Shown: in pieces, positions 25,038-36,455 of the stretch
Position numbering within the stretch: the stretch's first letter is position 1
How the letters are laid out: each line of letters begins with the position of its first letter
Assembly (NCBI GenBank): GCA_941918925.1
Contig: OW799233.1
Location: 112,403,833 to 112,467,832, forward strand
DNA: 64,000 bases
Reading direction: 5' to 3'
Source of the DNA: Phyto melanocephala
Lineage: Eukaryota > Arthropoda > Insecta > Diptera > Rhinophoridae
Notes under the pieces: generated by a model
What the model saw: only the letters and a program-made list of their open reading frames with translations
What the model was told of the DNA's origin: nothing
Databases searched by the model: none
Made by a program: the position numbers and the translations under genes

Positions 25038-28036
25038 ACAAGTAAGAGCACTATATTCGGCTGTGCCGAATCTTTTATACCCACCACCAATTTTGTGTAC
25101 ATTTAAAGCACAATATTTATTATTTTGTTAATCATTATGAAATAATCTCTTTATAATAAAATATGTATCACTTTCTTTGTAGAGGGTGGTTAAATTTTAA
25201 GGGCCCATGTTTAAGGTGAACCACATCCAACCTTCAACTTTTTTCTTGTATTTCATTTGACATTTCTCAATCTCAGACTAACTCAATTTGAACCGTGGAA
25301 AGATACGCAATCGAGCAACGCTTTTAAATATTAAAGATTTTTATAAAAATGGGCGTTCAAATCAAAATGCATTTCGTGCATTTCGTGCACTTCGTGATTC
25401 TTTTGGTCAACATAATCGTTCAAATTCGTCCACAATCGTGAGAATTGTAAAAAATATTTAAATGTCTGCAAAGCAGGTCTGTATGAAATGTGAAAACATC
25501 TGTGAATGCCATCTTAGCTCGTTGAATGGGAAACATTGCTGTTTTTCACGATAACGTGGCAAAATAGCAAGCAACCTCGACTCATCATCGTGCCCAACAA
25601 TCGAGCATAAACAGTGTCATTGAAAATTTGGACTATCGGATCGTGGTGTGCCGCCTAGGTTGGGGGGCCATTTGGCCGATATTTTGTTCCATACATAATT
25701 GAAGCATACAAATATTATCATTATAAAAATAAATGATAATAATTTTATTCAAAATCAACATAGTCCCTTAAAATAAAACCACCCATTATAACTTCGGTAT
25801 GCTAGTAAAATGTTTTCGTAAATTTAGTCTTTCAATTAAAGTGGCCGTTAAAATACGCGCGTCAATAAAGTTTCTGCTAATAAACATAACTTAGATATTT
25901 CAATATAGTCCTTTAGTATTCCAAAATCTTTATTCATAGAGAATTTACATGAATTTAAGTGGAAGAAAGTGAATTTAAGGTTAAATTTTAAGGGCCACAG
26001 GGTGATTTAAAATATACATTCTCTGCATTTTTCTAAAACGGGAAATTTATTGGTAAGATTTTGATTTGTAAACTTCTATAACATTTTGCTTTTAAAAGAT
26101 TTTCAAACGAAATAAGTTTTGTATAATTTTAAAATTTGTTAGCCATTAGTACATGAAAATAAATTGTTTGTAATGTTTAGAGATAATTTTTTTTTACTTA
26201 GGTCACAATTTTCCTAAATTCCCACTTTTAATACAGCATAACTTCAGGAGAACATAAGCATAAGTTGTTAGCATGCCATCTAGTAGTTGCTAGTAGAGTC
26301 ATCTATCTTATCGCCTTTATCTTATATTTAGCTACAGTACAATAAATGGCGCAGTGTAAGATGAATAAATGCTAATATATATGACTAATATATTTTTATA
26401 AAAATTTAAGGAAAAAAGTGTGCGTGGCACATCTATTTTCCGTTATAACGAAGACTTTGACCAAAAAGCCATGTTTGCAAAATTTCAGAGTCGTACATAT
26501 AGTTTTGTCAGTTTTATTACGTTTTAAATTTGAAATATACACTGTGCGGTATAAATTTTCGTACATTTTTATCTATAACTCTTTTCCTAATTCATAGATT
26601 TAACCGATTTTCAGGGAAAAGTATTCTTTTGACTCGATAAATATATATCCGAAGTTTCATGACTACGTTTATGCGTCTGGACACAATTCAAAAGTGAAAG
26701 TGGGCGTTATAGTAGGCGTGTCAAAGTTATTTTTGCGAATGAGTACAACTTAGGTGTTTCAATATAGGCCTTTATTATTCTAAAATCTTTATTAATAGAG
26801 AAATTATATGAATTTTAGGTAAAACGTTATATGGAAGGTGGGCGTGGCACCTTAATTTTCTAGTAATGACATTGCCTAGGGGGATATACGTAGCAAAATT
26901 TATCATCATACCTCTAATTTTAGCGGTTTTATGAGCTTTTAAATTTCATTAACGGTAGATAACGTGAGAAGTGGGCGTTATAGTAGGCGTGTCAAAGTTA
27001 TTTTTGCGAATGAGTACAACTGAGGTGTTTCAATATAGGCCTTTATTATTCCAAAATTTTTATTAGTAGAGAAATTACATGAATTTTAGTTAAAACGTTA
27101 TATGGGAGGTGGGCGTAAAAGTGGGCGTGGCACCTTAATTTTTTGGCATAGTAATGAAATTGCCTAGGGGGATAGACGTAGCATAATTTATCATCATACC
27201 TCTAATTTTAGCGGTTTTATGAGCTTTTAAATTTCATTAACGGTAGATAACGTGAAAAGTGGGCGTTATAGTAGGCGTGTCAAAGTTATTTTTGCGAATG
27301 AGTACAACTGAGGTGTTTCAATATAGGCCTTTATTATTCCAAAATCTTTATTAATAGAGAAATTATATGAATTTTAGTTAAAACGTTATATGGGAGGTGG
27401 GCGTAAAAGTGGGCGTGGCACATTGATTTGCCGTTACAAGAAAGCGTGTCACCAAAAAGCAAAGTGTGCAAAATTTCAGAGTCGTACATCCAATTTTGTT
27501 GCTTTTATGACGTTTTTGTTTTTAAATATACCGAAAAATACACTGTGCGGTATAAATGTTCGTACATTTTGATCGATAACTCCTCTCCTAATGCATAGAT
27601 TTTGATAATTTTCGGGGAAAAATATTGCTTTTACTCAGGAAATATATATTCGGAGTTTCATGAGTCTACGTTAAGGCGTTTGGACACAATTCCATTTTAT
27701 TCGATGTTCGAAGGACACGGTTTTTTCGACCTACTCTTGCTTTTCGAGCTATAACTCTCTTCCTAATATTCCGATTTAGCCCATTTTCAATACCAAAAAA
27801 ACCTTGTCTATAAGAAAGATTCTGGCAAAATTTGAGCCCCCTAGCTTTTTCGGTGCGACCTCTATCGTGCTTTCAACAGACGGACAGACGGACGGACATA
27901 GCTAGATCGTCATAAAATCAAACCCCGATTCAGAATATATATACTTTATGGGGTCTAAAATGGATATTTCGATGTGTTACAAACGGAATGACAAAATGAA
28001 TATACCCCCACCATTTTTTTGGTGGCGGGTATAAAA
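25038..28036 (-). mobile_element. HINE/DINE-1-like element, family A, long inverted copy
   Basis: Read on the minus strand it starts TATACCCGCCACC (about 28022-28034). It runs through the CTGTCCGTCTGTTGAAAG block and about three direct-repeat units with ACGCCCACTTT and TTATCTACCGTTAATG. It ends with TATAAAAGATTCGGCACAGCC, the hairpin and CTCTTACTTG (to about 25040). It is about 0.9 kb longer than the copy at 15.8-17.9 kb, mainly by extra repeat units. A mariner derivative sits about 145 bp from its 3' end, at the same relative position as in the other copy. No coding capacity is present. The frame at 27390-27572 is repeat. Confidence 0.7.
25182..25786 (+). mobile_element. mariner-type deletion derivative nested in inverted HINE-A
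   Basis: TA flanks ends that begin GAGGGTGGTTAAATTTTAAGG and finish CCCTTAAAATAAAACCACCC. On the plus strand a decayed transposase 3' end is visible: LFFHDNVAK-like (about 25540-25560), then INSVIENLDYRI and the C-terminal GGHLADILFHT (about 25665-25697). The frame is interrupted. Confidence 0.65.
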
Positions 28037-28685
28037 ATTAAATAAACTACATATATAAGTATGTTTAATTTAATATAACTTTTATAATGTAAATTTCAAT
28101 AATGAATTAAATTTTAACCAAAAAAAAATTTTTTACAATGCTTTAAATATACTTTCAAGGTCTCTGTTGCAGCACATTTATTACCGCAAAAATACAGGTA
28201 AAATATATTTGGAAAAAATATGATTTTTTTAAAAAAAAACTTAAACAAATTTATGCAGTTATAACCCCCTCAGGGACATGTAACCTTGATTAAGTATCGC
28301 TTTGATATTTTTGTTAATTGGGGATATAGAGATATTCCCAGCACTTTTGGTTGGGGCATAGGATAATCTGGGACCACATATAGAAAGATGAGTAAATAAT
28401 GTGTACATGGATAGAGGAACTCTTAAAGAGATTAAGGAGACTCTGATGCCGGTGAAGTGCTTTAGTCAAATGAAGGTGATCGAGAAGCTGCATTGCACAT
28501 TCATAGCTTATGGATTTATTCGCAATGACGTCATGTATAGTGATATCAGTAGCTTTAGTGATGGGCCATATGGGAATCATGGACCTTGTACTGAAAGAGG
28601 TTTTTAGACTCAGATCGCGGTAGACACAGGATCACAGGTAGGCAAACATTAATTGTAAATGCTATGGGGGTTCTTAGTTGAACAT
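28037..28685. other. unassigned stretch, locally less AT-rich
   Basis: 28314-28620 is noticeably richer in G+C than its surroundings and carries open frames on both strands (88 codons minus, 68 codons plus) without any motif I recognise. It adjoins the retrotransposon stub at 28690. It may be an unrecognised part of the same element. Confidence 0.35.
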
Positions 28686-28689
28686 AGAT

Positions 28690-28992
28690 GCTGGCAGTTG
28701 CGAAGGACTATGAGGTTAGGATTAGAAAACTGAACATCTTCTCTGTAATTGTCCTGCATTCGGGGACCTGAGACACTAGATTCTAGGTCAGCGAATGCTT
28801 GTTTATAAAACTTGTCTTTCCACAGGTGATCTGGGAAAGATTCAAACCTTCATTTAAAGGACAGGATGGCTGAGGAACGACAGCCAGGGGACGTAGACGA
28901 ACGGGCGTTGGTGCCTACGGTATCACAACGGGACCCTTGAAGAACTCAAGTGAGCTATGCCTTCGGGCAGCTGCCGGACCTTACCTAACCTA
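28690..28992 (+). pseudogene. 3' stub of an RNase H-type (R1/LOA/I-like) non-LTR retrotransposon
   Basis: Translation gives SCEGL, then after a gap TEHLLCNCPAFGDLRH and LGQRMLVYKTCLSTGDLGKI, ending in TGWLRN. The C..C...H....C arrangement ending in HLLCNCPA is the C-terminal zinc knuckle of ORF2 in R1/LOA/I-type LINEs. Stops interrupt the frame. The 3' UTR (GGTATCACAACGGGACCCT to CAGCTGCC) ends in CCTAACCTA, a shorter version of the CCTAA tail on the full element at 32.7-36.6 kb. Confidence 0.7.
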
Positions 28993-29109
28993 GGATTGTC
29001 TTCAGCCACCAGTTGATAGTGTAAAATCATTTTATCATGAATCGTTATATTGAGAATTTAAAAATTAGCTAATTCAATTAGATTGATTTTCTTGAGTTCT
29101 TATTATGTA

Positions 29110-30620
29110 TACGCACTATTAAAAAAAGGGTGTGAGGGTATATTCATTTTGTCATTCCGTTTGCAACATATCGAAATATCCATTTGATACCCTATAAAGT
29201 AAATTTTTTCTGAGTCCTGATTTCATTTTGGAACGATATAGCTATGTCCGTCCGTCTGTTGAAAGCAGGATAGAGCTCGAACCGAAAGAGTTAGGGGGAT
29301 AAAATTGTCTTAGAATATTTATAAATTTTCTTGAGTAAAAAATATTTTTCTCTGAAAATTGCTAAAATCTATATATTATGAAAGGAGTTATAGATCAAAA
29401 TATATGAAAATTTATAACACACAGTGTCTTTTTCGGTCTACTTAAAATTTAAAACGTAATAAAACCGACAAAATTAGAAGTACGATTCTGAAAACTTGTA
29501 AACATTGATATTGATCAATAGATTTGTAATAACGGAAAATTAAGATGACACGCCCACTTTTATTTTAAATTCCAGGGACCGTAACAATTAATCCTTTTTT
29601 CATAAAAATCAGATGATAACAGTTATTTTTTGTTTTTTATTTTTTCGAGCAAGAATAAAAGGTATTTTCTAACGAAATGTACGTGTTACAATAGTTTAGT
29701 TAATATTAAATATTAATTTTAATGTGCATAAAAAATCCCCATGATGATCACATTTTTTGTGATTTCTCACATTTTTGTATACTATGTGTTCTATATCAAT
29801 GGTGGGCACTGGTTTGCTTGAGTTACGAAGTTGTTCACGTATTTAGTAAATCATCCTGCATGATTGCTGAAAAATTTTTAAAACAACAGTAAGAAATATG
29901 TACTTCCCTGGCTACATAGACTAGATTTTGTTGTGCATTCTCTACCTGCGACACAAGTTAATATAGAGAGATCCTTTTCAGCCCTCAAACTGGTTCTAGG
30001 AGAGTTGCGGTACAATTTGTCAGTAGACAATTTGGAATCTCTCATGATAGTAAAACTAAATTCTGGTGTTTAAAATATACTTGATATTGGCTCAAAAAAA
30101 CAAAATCAAAAAATAATTTTTATTTTTGATCAAAAAAATAAAAATCAAAAAATAACTTTTAGTTTTGCTTAAAAAATAACTTTTATTTTCGATCAAAAAA
30201 ATAAAATTCAAAATTTTAAAAAGCAACATATTTTATCATAGACTAATGCATAAGGATCAGTATGGTATACTTGAATCCGTTTTCCGACATTTACTTCTAT
30301 ATGCTTTTTTGTTTTAAAATTTCAAAAGAACTGTTATTTTCGGTCCCTGTTAAATTCATATAATTTGTCTATAGACAAAGATTTTGAAAGAAAAAAGGAC
30401 TCTATATTGAAATATCTAAGATGAATTCGTCTGCAGAAACTACTTCGATATGTCTACTTTAAAGCCCACTTGGCACATAATCAACTATCAATAAAATTTA
30501 AATGCTTATAAAACTGACAGAATTACATGTATTAGATGATGAAAATTCGCATATATAGCTTCCTGGTAAATTTTATTATAATGCCAGAAAATAAATTCAT
30601 AATATTTCTATATGGAAGTT
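29110..30620 (+). repeat. degenerate HINE-A copy split by a hAT insertion
   Basis: 29120-29570 follows the HINE-A 5' half in diverged form: GGGTATATTCATTTTGTCATT, ATGTCCGTCCGTCTGTTGAA, GTTATAGATCAAAATAT, then CACGCCCACTTTT. The sequence resumes at 30350 with TCATATAATTTGTCTAT, TATTGAAATATCTAAG and AAATTTAAATGCTTATAAAAC, again HINE-A text. No 3' hairpin is recognisable. This is the oldest of the three family A copies. Confidence 0.6.
29573..30349 (+). mobile_element. hAT deletion derivative nested in HINE-A, 8-bp duplication
   Basis: This 777-bp element starts CAGGGACCGTAA and ends TTTTCGGTCCCTG. The flanks are identical 8-mers TTAAATTC (29565-29572 and 30350-30357). About 29917-30072 encodes a hAT C-terminus, FVVHSLPATQVNIERSFSAL then RYNLSVDNLESLMIVKLN, in an open stretch that ends with a natural stop. 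The rest is A/T-rich and non-coding. Confidence 0.85.
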
Positions 30621-32101
30621 TGAGTAGTTAAACTTTATAATATTTGAATAATTATAATATTTGAACGCCTTATTTATACATTAATGTGGAAGCTTTTCTA
30701 ATACGAACAAATATTTCAAAATGAATAAAATGTGCTGTCCAAAATTATTAGGCAACAAATGTTAAATGCAAAACCTACAGTTTAAATTTAAATATGGTAA
30801 ACGTCGTACATATATCAATTACACTATTCGCTAATCATAATAAGCCAAACATATCGTTACCTTCACTTGTATAGGAGCTGTGTCCACATTTATTGAAAAT
30901 TTGGTTTTTAGCGCAGGACAATAGAGTAAACAAAAATACATCATCTGTAGAAGAAGCATGTACTTCAAATTGTTTTCTGGGGCTCAATTCACGTTCCGTG
31001 AAACTGCGATATGACATGACACGCAAAAAGAAAGAGAATTAAACCCCTGGTTGTTTTAACGATTTATAAAATTGGACTTCATTTAGCAAGTTTTTTCACT
31101 TTCCAGTAAAATTTATTAAACAGGACTTAATTTCTTTACGAGCGATGGTAACGCTATAACTATCAAATTATATAAAAAAAAACATTTCATTACTTTCTTA
31201 TTTAAATCCTTGTCATATAACTAGAATACAAAAATGTACAAAATATGCTTAGGAGTTATTCTATTACTACACAATTTTACAATATAAATACAACTAAGTA
31301 TTCAGCAACATTCTCATACATTCATATACCCACACACTAAGTGCTTATTAGTATTCTCCTCCATACACTCATAACTAAACGACGAGTGTATGAGTAATCT
31401 GGCATTTGGTTTTCAACTTCCGTTTTAGTGATTGCAGCCTTTTTTTTCATTTTATTCTCTGAAAGTTGAGTAATTTTCTAATAGAAAAAAAAAACAGATG
31501 AAATAATAATATAAAGTACTTAGTTAAAGCAAATTATTTGTACATGTTCTTGCGTTTGTGTGCGAGCAAAACCAAGGAAATCTGATATTTATTTTGAGAT
31601 TACTTTAATAAAATCATAAAAGGCAACTAACTTTAATGTGAGAAGGACTATTTTCTTTACATCTTCGGGGCGATAAAAACAATTTAAGTATAATAAAAAT
31701 GCTTCGGATTATTTTCTAAAGTTTTTGTTTTTATTGCTTAAATTAAATATTAAAATGACTTGTAAGGTTAAGAATTTTAACTAGATAAGTAAGTGACTAA
31801 TAAATAATAAAATGCCTTAGCGGGCATTACTCAAACAAATTTTACGTAGTTTTTGTTAAACTCGTTTAGAATTCTTTATTTCTAGAAAATTTCGAATAAA
31901 ATTTAATTTGTTAATGTGTATGTAAGCTTGTAGAAAAATTTTTTAATTTTTTTTCAGGCATTTACTGAAAATTATAATTGTAATTAAAAATTGCATTATT
32001 TATAAGAAATTCAATCACTGTTTTTTAGAATCTACCTTCTTATACTCGGTACCTTTTAAGTTTTTTGATAACTGCAAACAAATTGACGTATCGTGGTGTC
32101 A
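30621..32101. other. AT-rich intergenic DNA, no gene called
   Basis: A 63-codon minus frame at 30835-31026 has a non-repetitive composition but no motif I recognise, and it is not called. Nothing else of note was seen up to the hAT element at 32.1 kb. Confidence 0.45.
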
Positions 32102-32616
32102 CTGGTCACTAGGGTTTGGGAACCGGGAATTCCCGGGAATGAACCACTTACTATTCCCGGAAAAATTTTGTTCTTATTCCCGGGAAAACGGGAAATAAAA
32201 AATATTTAGTATATAAGGAAATATATTTAATTTTATTTTTAATTTCTTATCTGTTTTGGTAAATTTAAAGAATATTTTAATAAAAAGTAAGGTTTTTAAT
32301 TTGTTAGCGTTTTTTAATTGTTAAGTATTTACAACTTTTCTCAAATACTGATATGGAAAAGAAAAACAAACATCGTCGGTCAAAAATATAAAAAATGTAA
32401 AATATAAAATGTAAAAAATATAAAAATATATACAAATGTTTTTTATAACAACCGTAAAACCAGCAATAGTTTCCATGGTTCATTTTGATAAATATAATCG
32501 TATGTACAAATTGTTTTTAAAAGTGGTCACAGAATTTGTAAGTATAATTTTTTTCATTTATGATTGAATTTTTCTAGTAATACTTTTTTATAAAATTCAC
32601 TTTGTGTAGAAGCAAA

Positions 32617-32697
32617 ATGTCTGAAGTTTGGAACTATTTTCAAAAAGTAGACAACGCAGCACAATGTAATATTTTCCCGAAAAGGTTAATATCCAAG
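32617..32697 (+). pseudogene. hAT transposase BED-finger start, interrupted
   Basis: The ATG at 32617 begins MSEVWNYFQKVDNAAQCNIF, the start of a BED zinc finger at the N-terminus of many hAT transposases. The second zinc Cys of the usual C-x2-C reads Phe (TTC). The coding sequence is cut at 32697 by the retrotransposon, after codon 27, and resumes past 36618. Confidence 0.8.
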
Positions 32698-32910
32698 CAA
32701 AAAGGGAAGGTGTACTTCGCGAGTACAACTATTTTCTTCAAAGTTCGTAAGACGCCCATTGGTTGGACACATAATCCAACGGAGAAGAAAGACCCTGACG
32801 AAGAAGCAAAGGAGGCCAAAGAAGATGAAGGCCACCCCGTGCCAATGAAGAGGGAGGAGTTGGAGATAACTCAATCCCAAGAAGAATCTCTTTTAGCCGA
32901 ACAACAATGA
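32698..32910 (+). pseudogene. truncated retrotransposon ORF1 tail, fused in frame to the hAT start
   Basis: These 70 codons (QKGKVYFAS... to ESLLAEQQ and stop) precede ORF2 and belong to the retrotransposon. They are lysine- and glutamate-rich and lack the CCHC knuckles usual in LINE ORF1, so only a C-terminal piece remains after 5' truncation. The junction happens to keep frame with the hAT ATG at 32617, giving a 97-codon chimeric frame. Its stop codon TGA (32908-32910) overlaps the ORF2 ATG (32907-32909). Such ORF1/ORF2 stop-start overlaps are known in R1-clade elements such as SART1, where ORF2 is translated by coupling. Whether that happens here is inference. Confidence 0.6.
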
Positions 32911-35900
32911 TACTGCTCTTGCAGATCAATCTCCATCGAAGCAGAACGGCTACACAAGCTTTGATGGAAAATATAACTAAAGGTAAGGTACACATAGTTC
33001 TCATTCAGGAACCCTGGACTGTTAAAGACAGAGTTACTGGATTGAATGAGTGTGATTACCAATTATTTTATGCTAAAACTGGGTCTCGACCCAGAACATG
33101 TATACCCCCAGATTTATCTACAGCGGACGCCACTACCTTAATACATGGCTCACGCAATTTAATGCTGGCATCGGTGTACCAACCTTCTGATGCTCCGACA
33201 CTACCACCAACGTCGGATTTAAGAAGTATGATAACATCGGCAAGGAGAACAGGTAGGAATATTTTAATAGGTTGTGATGCGAACTCGCATCACCTCTCTT
33301 GGGGCAGCACGAACTGTAACAGGAGAGGAGACGCCCTATGGGAATTCCTAAATGCTAATAACTTATTTACCCTTAACTCAGGTAATAAACCTACATTTAT
33401 TAACAGAATTAGGGAAGAGGTAATTGATGTGACTATATGTTCAGAAAATTTAATTGATGAAATTTGCGATTGGCACGTATCTGATATGCACTCTTATTCG
33501 GACCATCGCTATATTTTTATGACCTTAACTCATCCGCCACCGGAACCGGTGACTTTTAGGAATAAGGCCAGGACGGACTGGCCAAATTTTAGGTTAAGTC
33601 TTCAACATAAACTCGAAAATTATCCAGAACCGGATGAAAATCTGGACACGATAGATTCGATGGTGGGAAGACTGACTGCCGATTTTAGGGAAACTTTTGA
33701 GGAGCATTGTCCACTCCGACAAAGGCGAACCCCAAGGGAAAAGCCCTGGATGACAGGTGAACTGATTAATCTCAGGAAAGAAACCCGAAGGCTATTTAAC
33801 AGAGCCTATCGAAAGAAACAATCAGTATACTGGGACGATTACAGTGAGAAGCTCAGAATATACAACAAAGCAATAAGAATCGCCAAACGCAGATCCTGGA
33901 GGCTTTTTTGCAATCAGGTGGACAGCGTGAATGACGCTTCTAGAATTAAGAAATTCCTATCGAAAACCCACACCCAACCGGAAACCCTCGTTGACTCGAA
34001 CGGGAAAAGGTCGGAGACGATGGAGGAGACGCTAGGAATACTGATAGAGGCACACTTCCAAACGGAAATGGCGGATGACGGAGAAATTCCACACCCCCAT
34101 GACGGTAGTGCCACGACGGACATAATTATAACCACAAAGATGGTAAGAGAGGCGGTAAATAGTTTCTTGCCATATAAGGCACCAGGGCCGGACGGTATTT
34201 TTCCGGCTCTCCTACAGAGAAGCATTGACCTAATCGACATAAGGCTGGCGAATATTTTTACTACTTGCCTGAAATATGCGTATACCCCTGTGGAATGGAG
34301 GGAGGCGAGAGTCGTTTTCATACCTAAACCAGGGAGGGAAAATTACGCAAATCCTAAAGCTTATAGACTCATAAGCTTAACATCATTCTTATTGAAAACC
34401 ATGGAGCGTATCGTCGATGGAATGGTCAGAAGACGATTACCAGGCGATTCAATGAGATTTGGACAACACGCCTATATCAAGGGCAGATCTACTGAGACTG
34501 CTCTTCAGGAGGTTGTTTATCATATAGAGAGATCCTTCGACCTGGGTGTGTATACCATGGGCGTATTCATAGACATAGAAGGAGCTTTCAATAACGTAAT
34601 GACCTCGAGTCTTATCGGTTCCTTGGAAAACTTAGGGTTAAGCCATGTCTTAATTGCATGGATTAGCAATATGTTAAGGAACAGATGGATAAATTGTGAG
34701 GCAAATGGAGTAAGAAGAAGGGACAAAGTATGTCGAGGAACCCCGCAGGGAGGTATTTTATCTCCATTAATATGGGTAACTACCATACATAGTCTACTGA
34801 GGATTCTATCGAACGAGGGATTCAAGCCTATCTGTTACGCAGATGATGTTGCGATACTGATCAGGGGGACGAATCCAAATTCTTTATGTATGAGAGCAAC
34901 GGAGGCTTTGAATATATCATATAACTGGGCGAAGGAGCGAGGGCTCAATGTCAACCCGGAAAAGACTGAAATCTGTTTGTTTACGAGAAAGAGGAAGATA
35001 CCGGTGCATAGCTATCCCATCTTTCGGAATAAGACAATTAAGATTGATAAAAAGGTCAAATACCTAGGAATAGTACTTGATTGGAGACTATCCTGGAAGG
35101 ACCACATTCAATGTAAAGTGGAGAGAGCTCAAAGAATATGGGCCCTCTGCAGAAGAGTGATTGGCTCAAAATGGGGCTTAAGCCCAAGGATGACACATTG
35201 GCTATATACGAGTGTACTGCGGCCTACAATTACGTACGCTTCGTTAGTATGGTGGACATCCTTAGAGAAGAAGGTGAATATAAAACCTCTTCAAAAGATT
35301 CAGAGACAGTGCTGCATTAGTATTTGCGGCGCCATGAGGACCACATCGACAATGGCCATTGAGAATATATTATCCATTTGGCCTATTGAGATACAGGTAA
35401 AATATGAAGCGGCCTTAGCTGCCACAAGATTAATGGCAATAGATGAGTGGCTTATAAGAGAACATAAGACCAGATACCAAAGAATAACGGATATCTTACC
35501 GATAGGAAATATTACAGAATTAACATGTGATAAAATCCCGATGAGATATGAGAATATTAACTGCATCACCATTATACCGGAAGAGGGAGAATGGGATGAG
35601 ATAATCAGGATGGGAAACACCCACGGAATCGATCTTTATACAGACGGTTCAAAGATTGGTGACCAAACTGGAATGGGCTTATACGACATAAGCCGAAATA
35701 GAGGCAAATACTTCCGTCTACCAGATCACAACACTATTTTTCAGGCTGAGATCATGGCGATTACGGAAGGAATTAAATGGATAAAGGAAACGAATAGCGA
35801 AACTCCGATTCGTATCTTTACGGATAGCCAATCAGTGATTAAGACATTGAGAAAGGAGAAAGTTGAATCCCGGAACGTTTTGCAATGCAAGAGTGAGATA

Positions 35901-36455
35901 AACTCATATGCAAATTGTGAACATCTGGAGATAATATGGATACCAAGCCATCACGAGCTGATCGGAAACGAGAAAGCCGACAAATTATCCAAAATGGGAG
36001 CTCTTTTGAGTACTATAACTTTGGAGAACGCCAAACCCCTTAAACGATTTAAGGATGAACTTAAACGTTGGGCAATGGAAGAACATGTCAGAAAATGGCA
36101 AAGCACTGATGTCGGTAAGGTGACAAGAACACTCTGGGGTGACCCAAATCTTGGGAAGTCAAAGGAGATTTTGAGACTAAGTAGACCTACACTTAGGAAA
36201 TTAACCGGTGTAATTACAGGTCATACGGAGTTGAGAACTCATTTAGCACGCATGGGATTATCTGAGGAGACGACATGTAGAGCTTGTGAGGAAGAGGATG
36301 AGACCCTGGTACACTACCTCTGTCATTGTCCTGCGTTTGGGCATATTAGACGCGAAAATTTTACAGTGGATAATATGCCGAACTTGGAATACCTGGGGAA
36401 CTCGAACTGGAGATCCATAAGGCGTTACATTGAGGGGACTGGTTTCTTGGACTAG
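32907..36455 (+). CDS. non-LTR retrotransposon ORF2: endonuclease, reverse transcriptase, RNase H
   Basis: This intact 1182-codon frame encodes the enzyme that nicks the target and reverse transcribes the element RNA. Residues 1-205 are an APE-type endonuclease: QINLHRS (6-12), IQEPW (33-37), GCDANSHHLSWGS (122-134) and the catalytic SDH (198-200). Residues about 410-740 are the reverse transcriptase: KAPGPDGI (424-431), QHAYIKGRSTET (520-531), catalytic Asp in FIDIEGAFN (554-562), GTPQGGILSP (611-620), YADD (644-647) and YLGIVLD (719-725). Residues about 907-1030 are RNase H: YTDGSK (911-916), QAEI (946-949), FTDSQS (971-976) and GNEKADKLS (1020-1028). A CCHC-like knuckle, CRAC...HYLCHC, lies at 1124-1141. 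Domain order fits the R1/LOA/I group. All catalytic residues are present, so this is a recent copy. Confidence 0.95.
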   Translation: MILLLQINLHRSRTATQALMENITKGKVHIVLIQEPWTVKDRVTGLNECDYQLFYAKTGSRPRTCIPPDLSTADATTLIHGSRNLMLASVYQPSDAPTLPPTSDLRSMITSARRTGRNILIGCDANSHHLSWGSTNCNRRGDALWEFLNANNLFTLNSGNKPTFINRIREEVIDVTICSENLIDEICDWHVSDMHSYSDHRYIFMTLTHPPPEPVTFRNKARTDWPNFRLSLQHKLENYPEPDENLDTIDSMVGRLTADFRETFEEHCPLRQRRTPREKPWMTGELINLRKETRRLFNRAYRKKQSVYWDDYSEKLRIYNKAIRIAKRRSWRLFCNQVDSVNDASRIKKFLSKTHTQPETLVDSNGKRSETMEETLGILIEAHFQTEMADDGEIPHPHDGSATTDIIITTKMVREAVNSFLPYKAPGPDGIFPALLQRSIDLIDIRLANIFTTCLKYAYTPVEWREARVVFIPKPGRENYANPKAYRLISLTSFLLKTMERIVDGMVRRRLPGDSMRFGQHAYIKGRSTETALQEVVYHIERSFDLGVYTMGVFIDIEGAFNNVMTSSLIGSLENLGLSHVLIAWISNMLRNRWINCEANGVRRRDKVCRGTPQGGILSPLIWVTTIHSLLRILSNEGFKPICYADDVAILIRGTNPNSLCMRATEALNISYNWAKERGLNVNPEKTEICLFTRKRKIPVHSYPIFRNKTIKIDKKVKYLGIVLDWRLSWKDHIQCKVERAQRIWALCRRVIGSKWGLSPRMTHWLYTSVLRPTITYASLVWWTSLEKKVNIKPLQKIQRQCCISICGAMRTTSTMAIENILSIWPIEIQVKYEAALAATRLMAIDEWLIREHKTRYQRITDILPIGNITELTCDKIPMRYENINCITIIPEEGEWDEIIRMGNTHGIDLYTDGSKIGDQTGMGLYDISRNRGKYFRLPDHNTIFQAEIMAITEGIKWIKETNSETPIRIFTDSQSVIKTLRKEKVESRNVLQCKSEINSYANCEHLEIIWIPSHHELIGNEKADKLSKMGALLSTITLENAKPLKRFKDELKRWAMEEHVRKWQSTDVGKVTRTLWGDPNLGKSKEILRLSRPTLRKLTGVITGHTELRTHLARMGLSEETTCRACEEEDETLVHYLCHCPAFGHIRRENFTVDNMPNLEYLGNSNWRSIRRYIEGTGFLD

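Noticed and set aside
28314..28607. Frames of 88 (minus) and 68 (plus) codons
   Set aside because: Locally higher GC suggests transposon remnant, but neither frame has recognisable motifs, so no gene is called.
30835..31026. 63-codon minus-strand frame with varied composition
   Set aside because: No motif, no neighbouring exons and no splice context. It could be a decayed exon but I cannot support it.
34520..35620. Minus-strand and alternate-frame ORFs of 60-135 codons inside 32.9-36.4 kb
   Set aside because: Shadows of the retrotransposon ORF2, with no recognisable protein motifs of their own.
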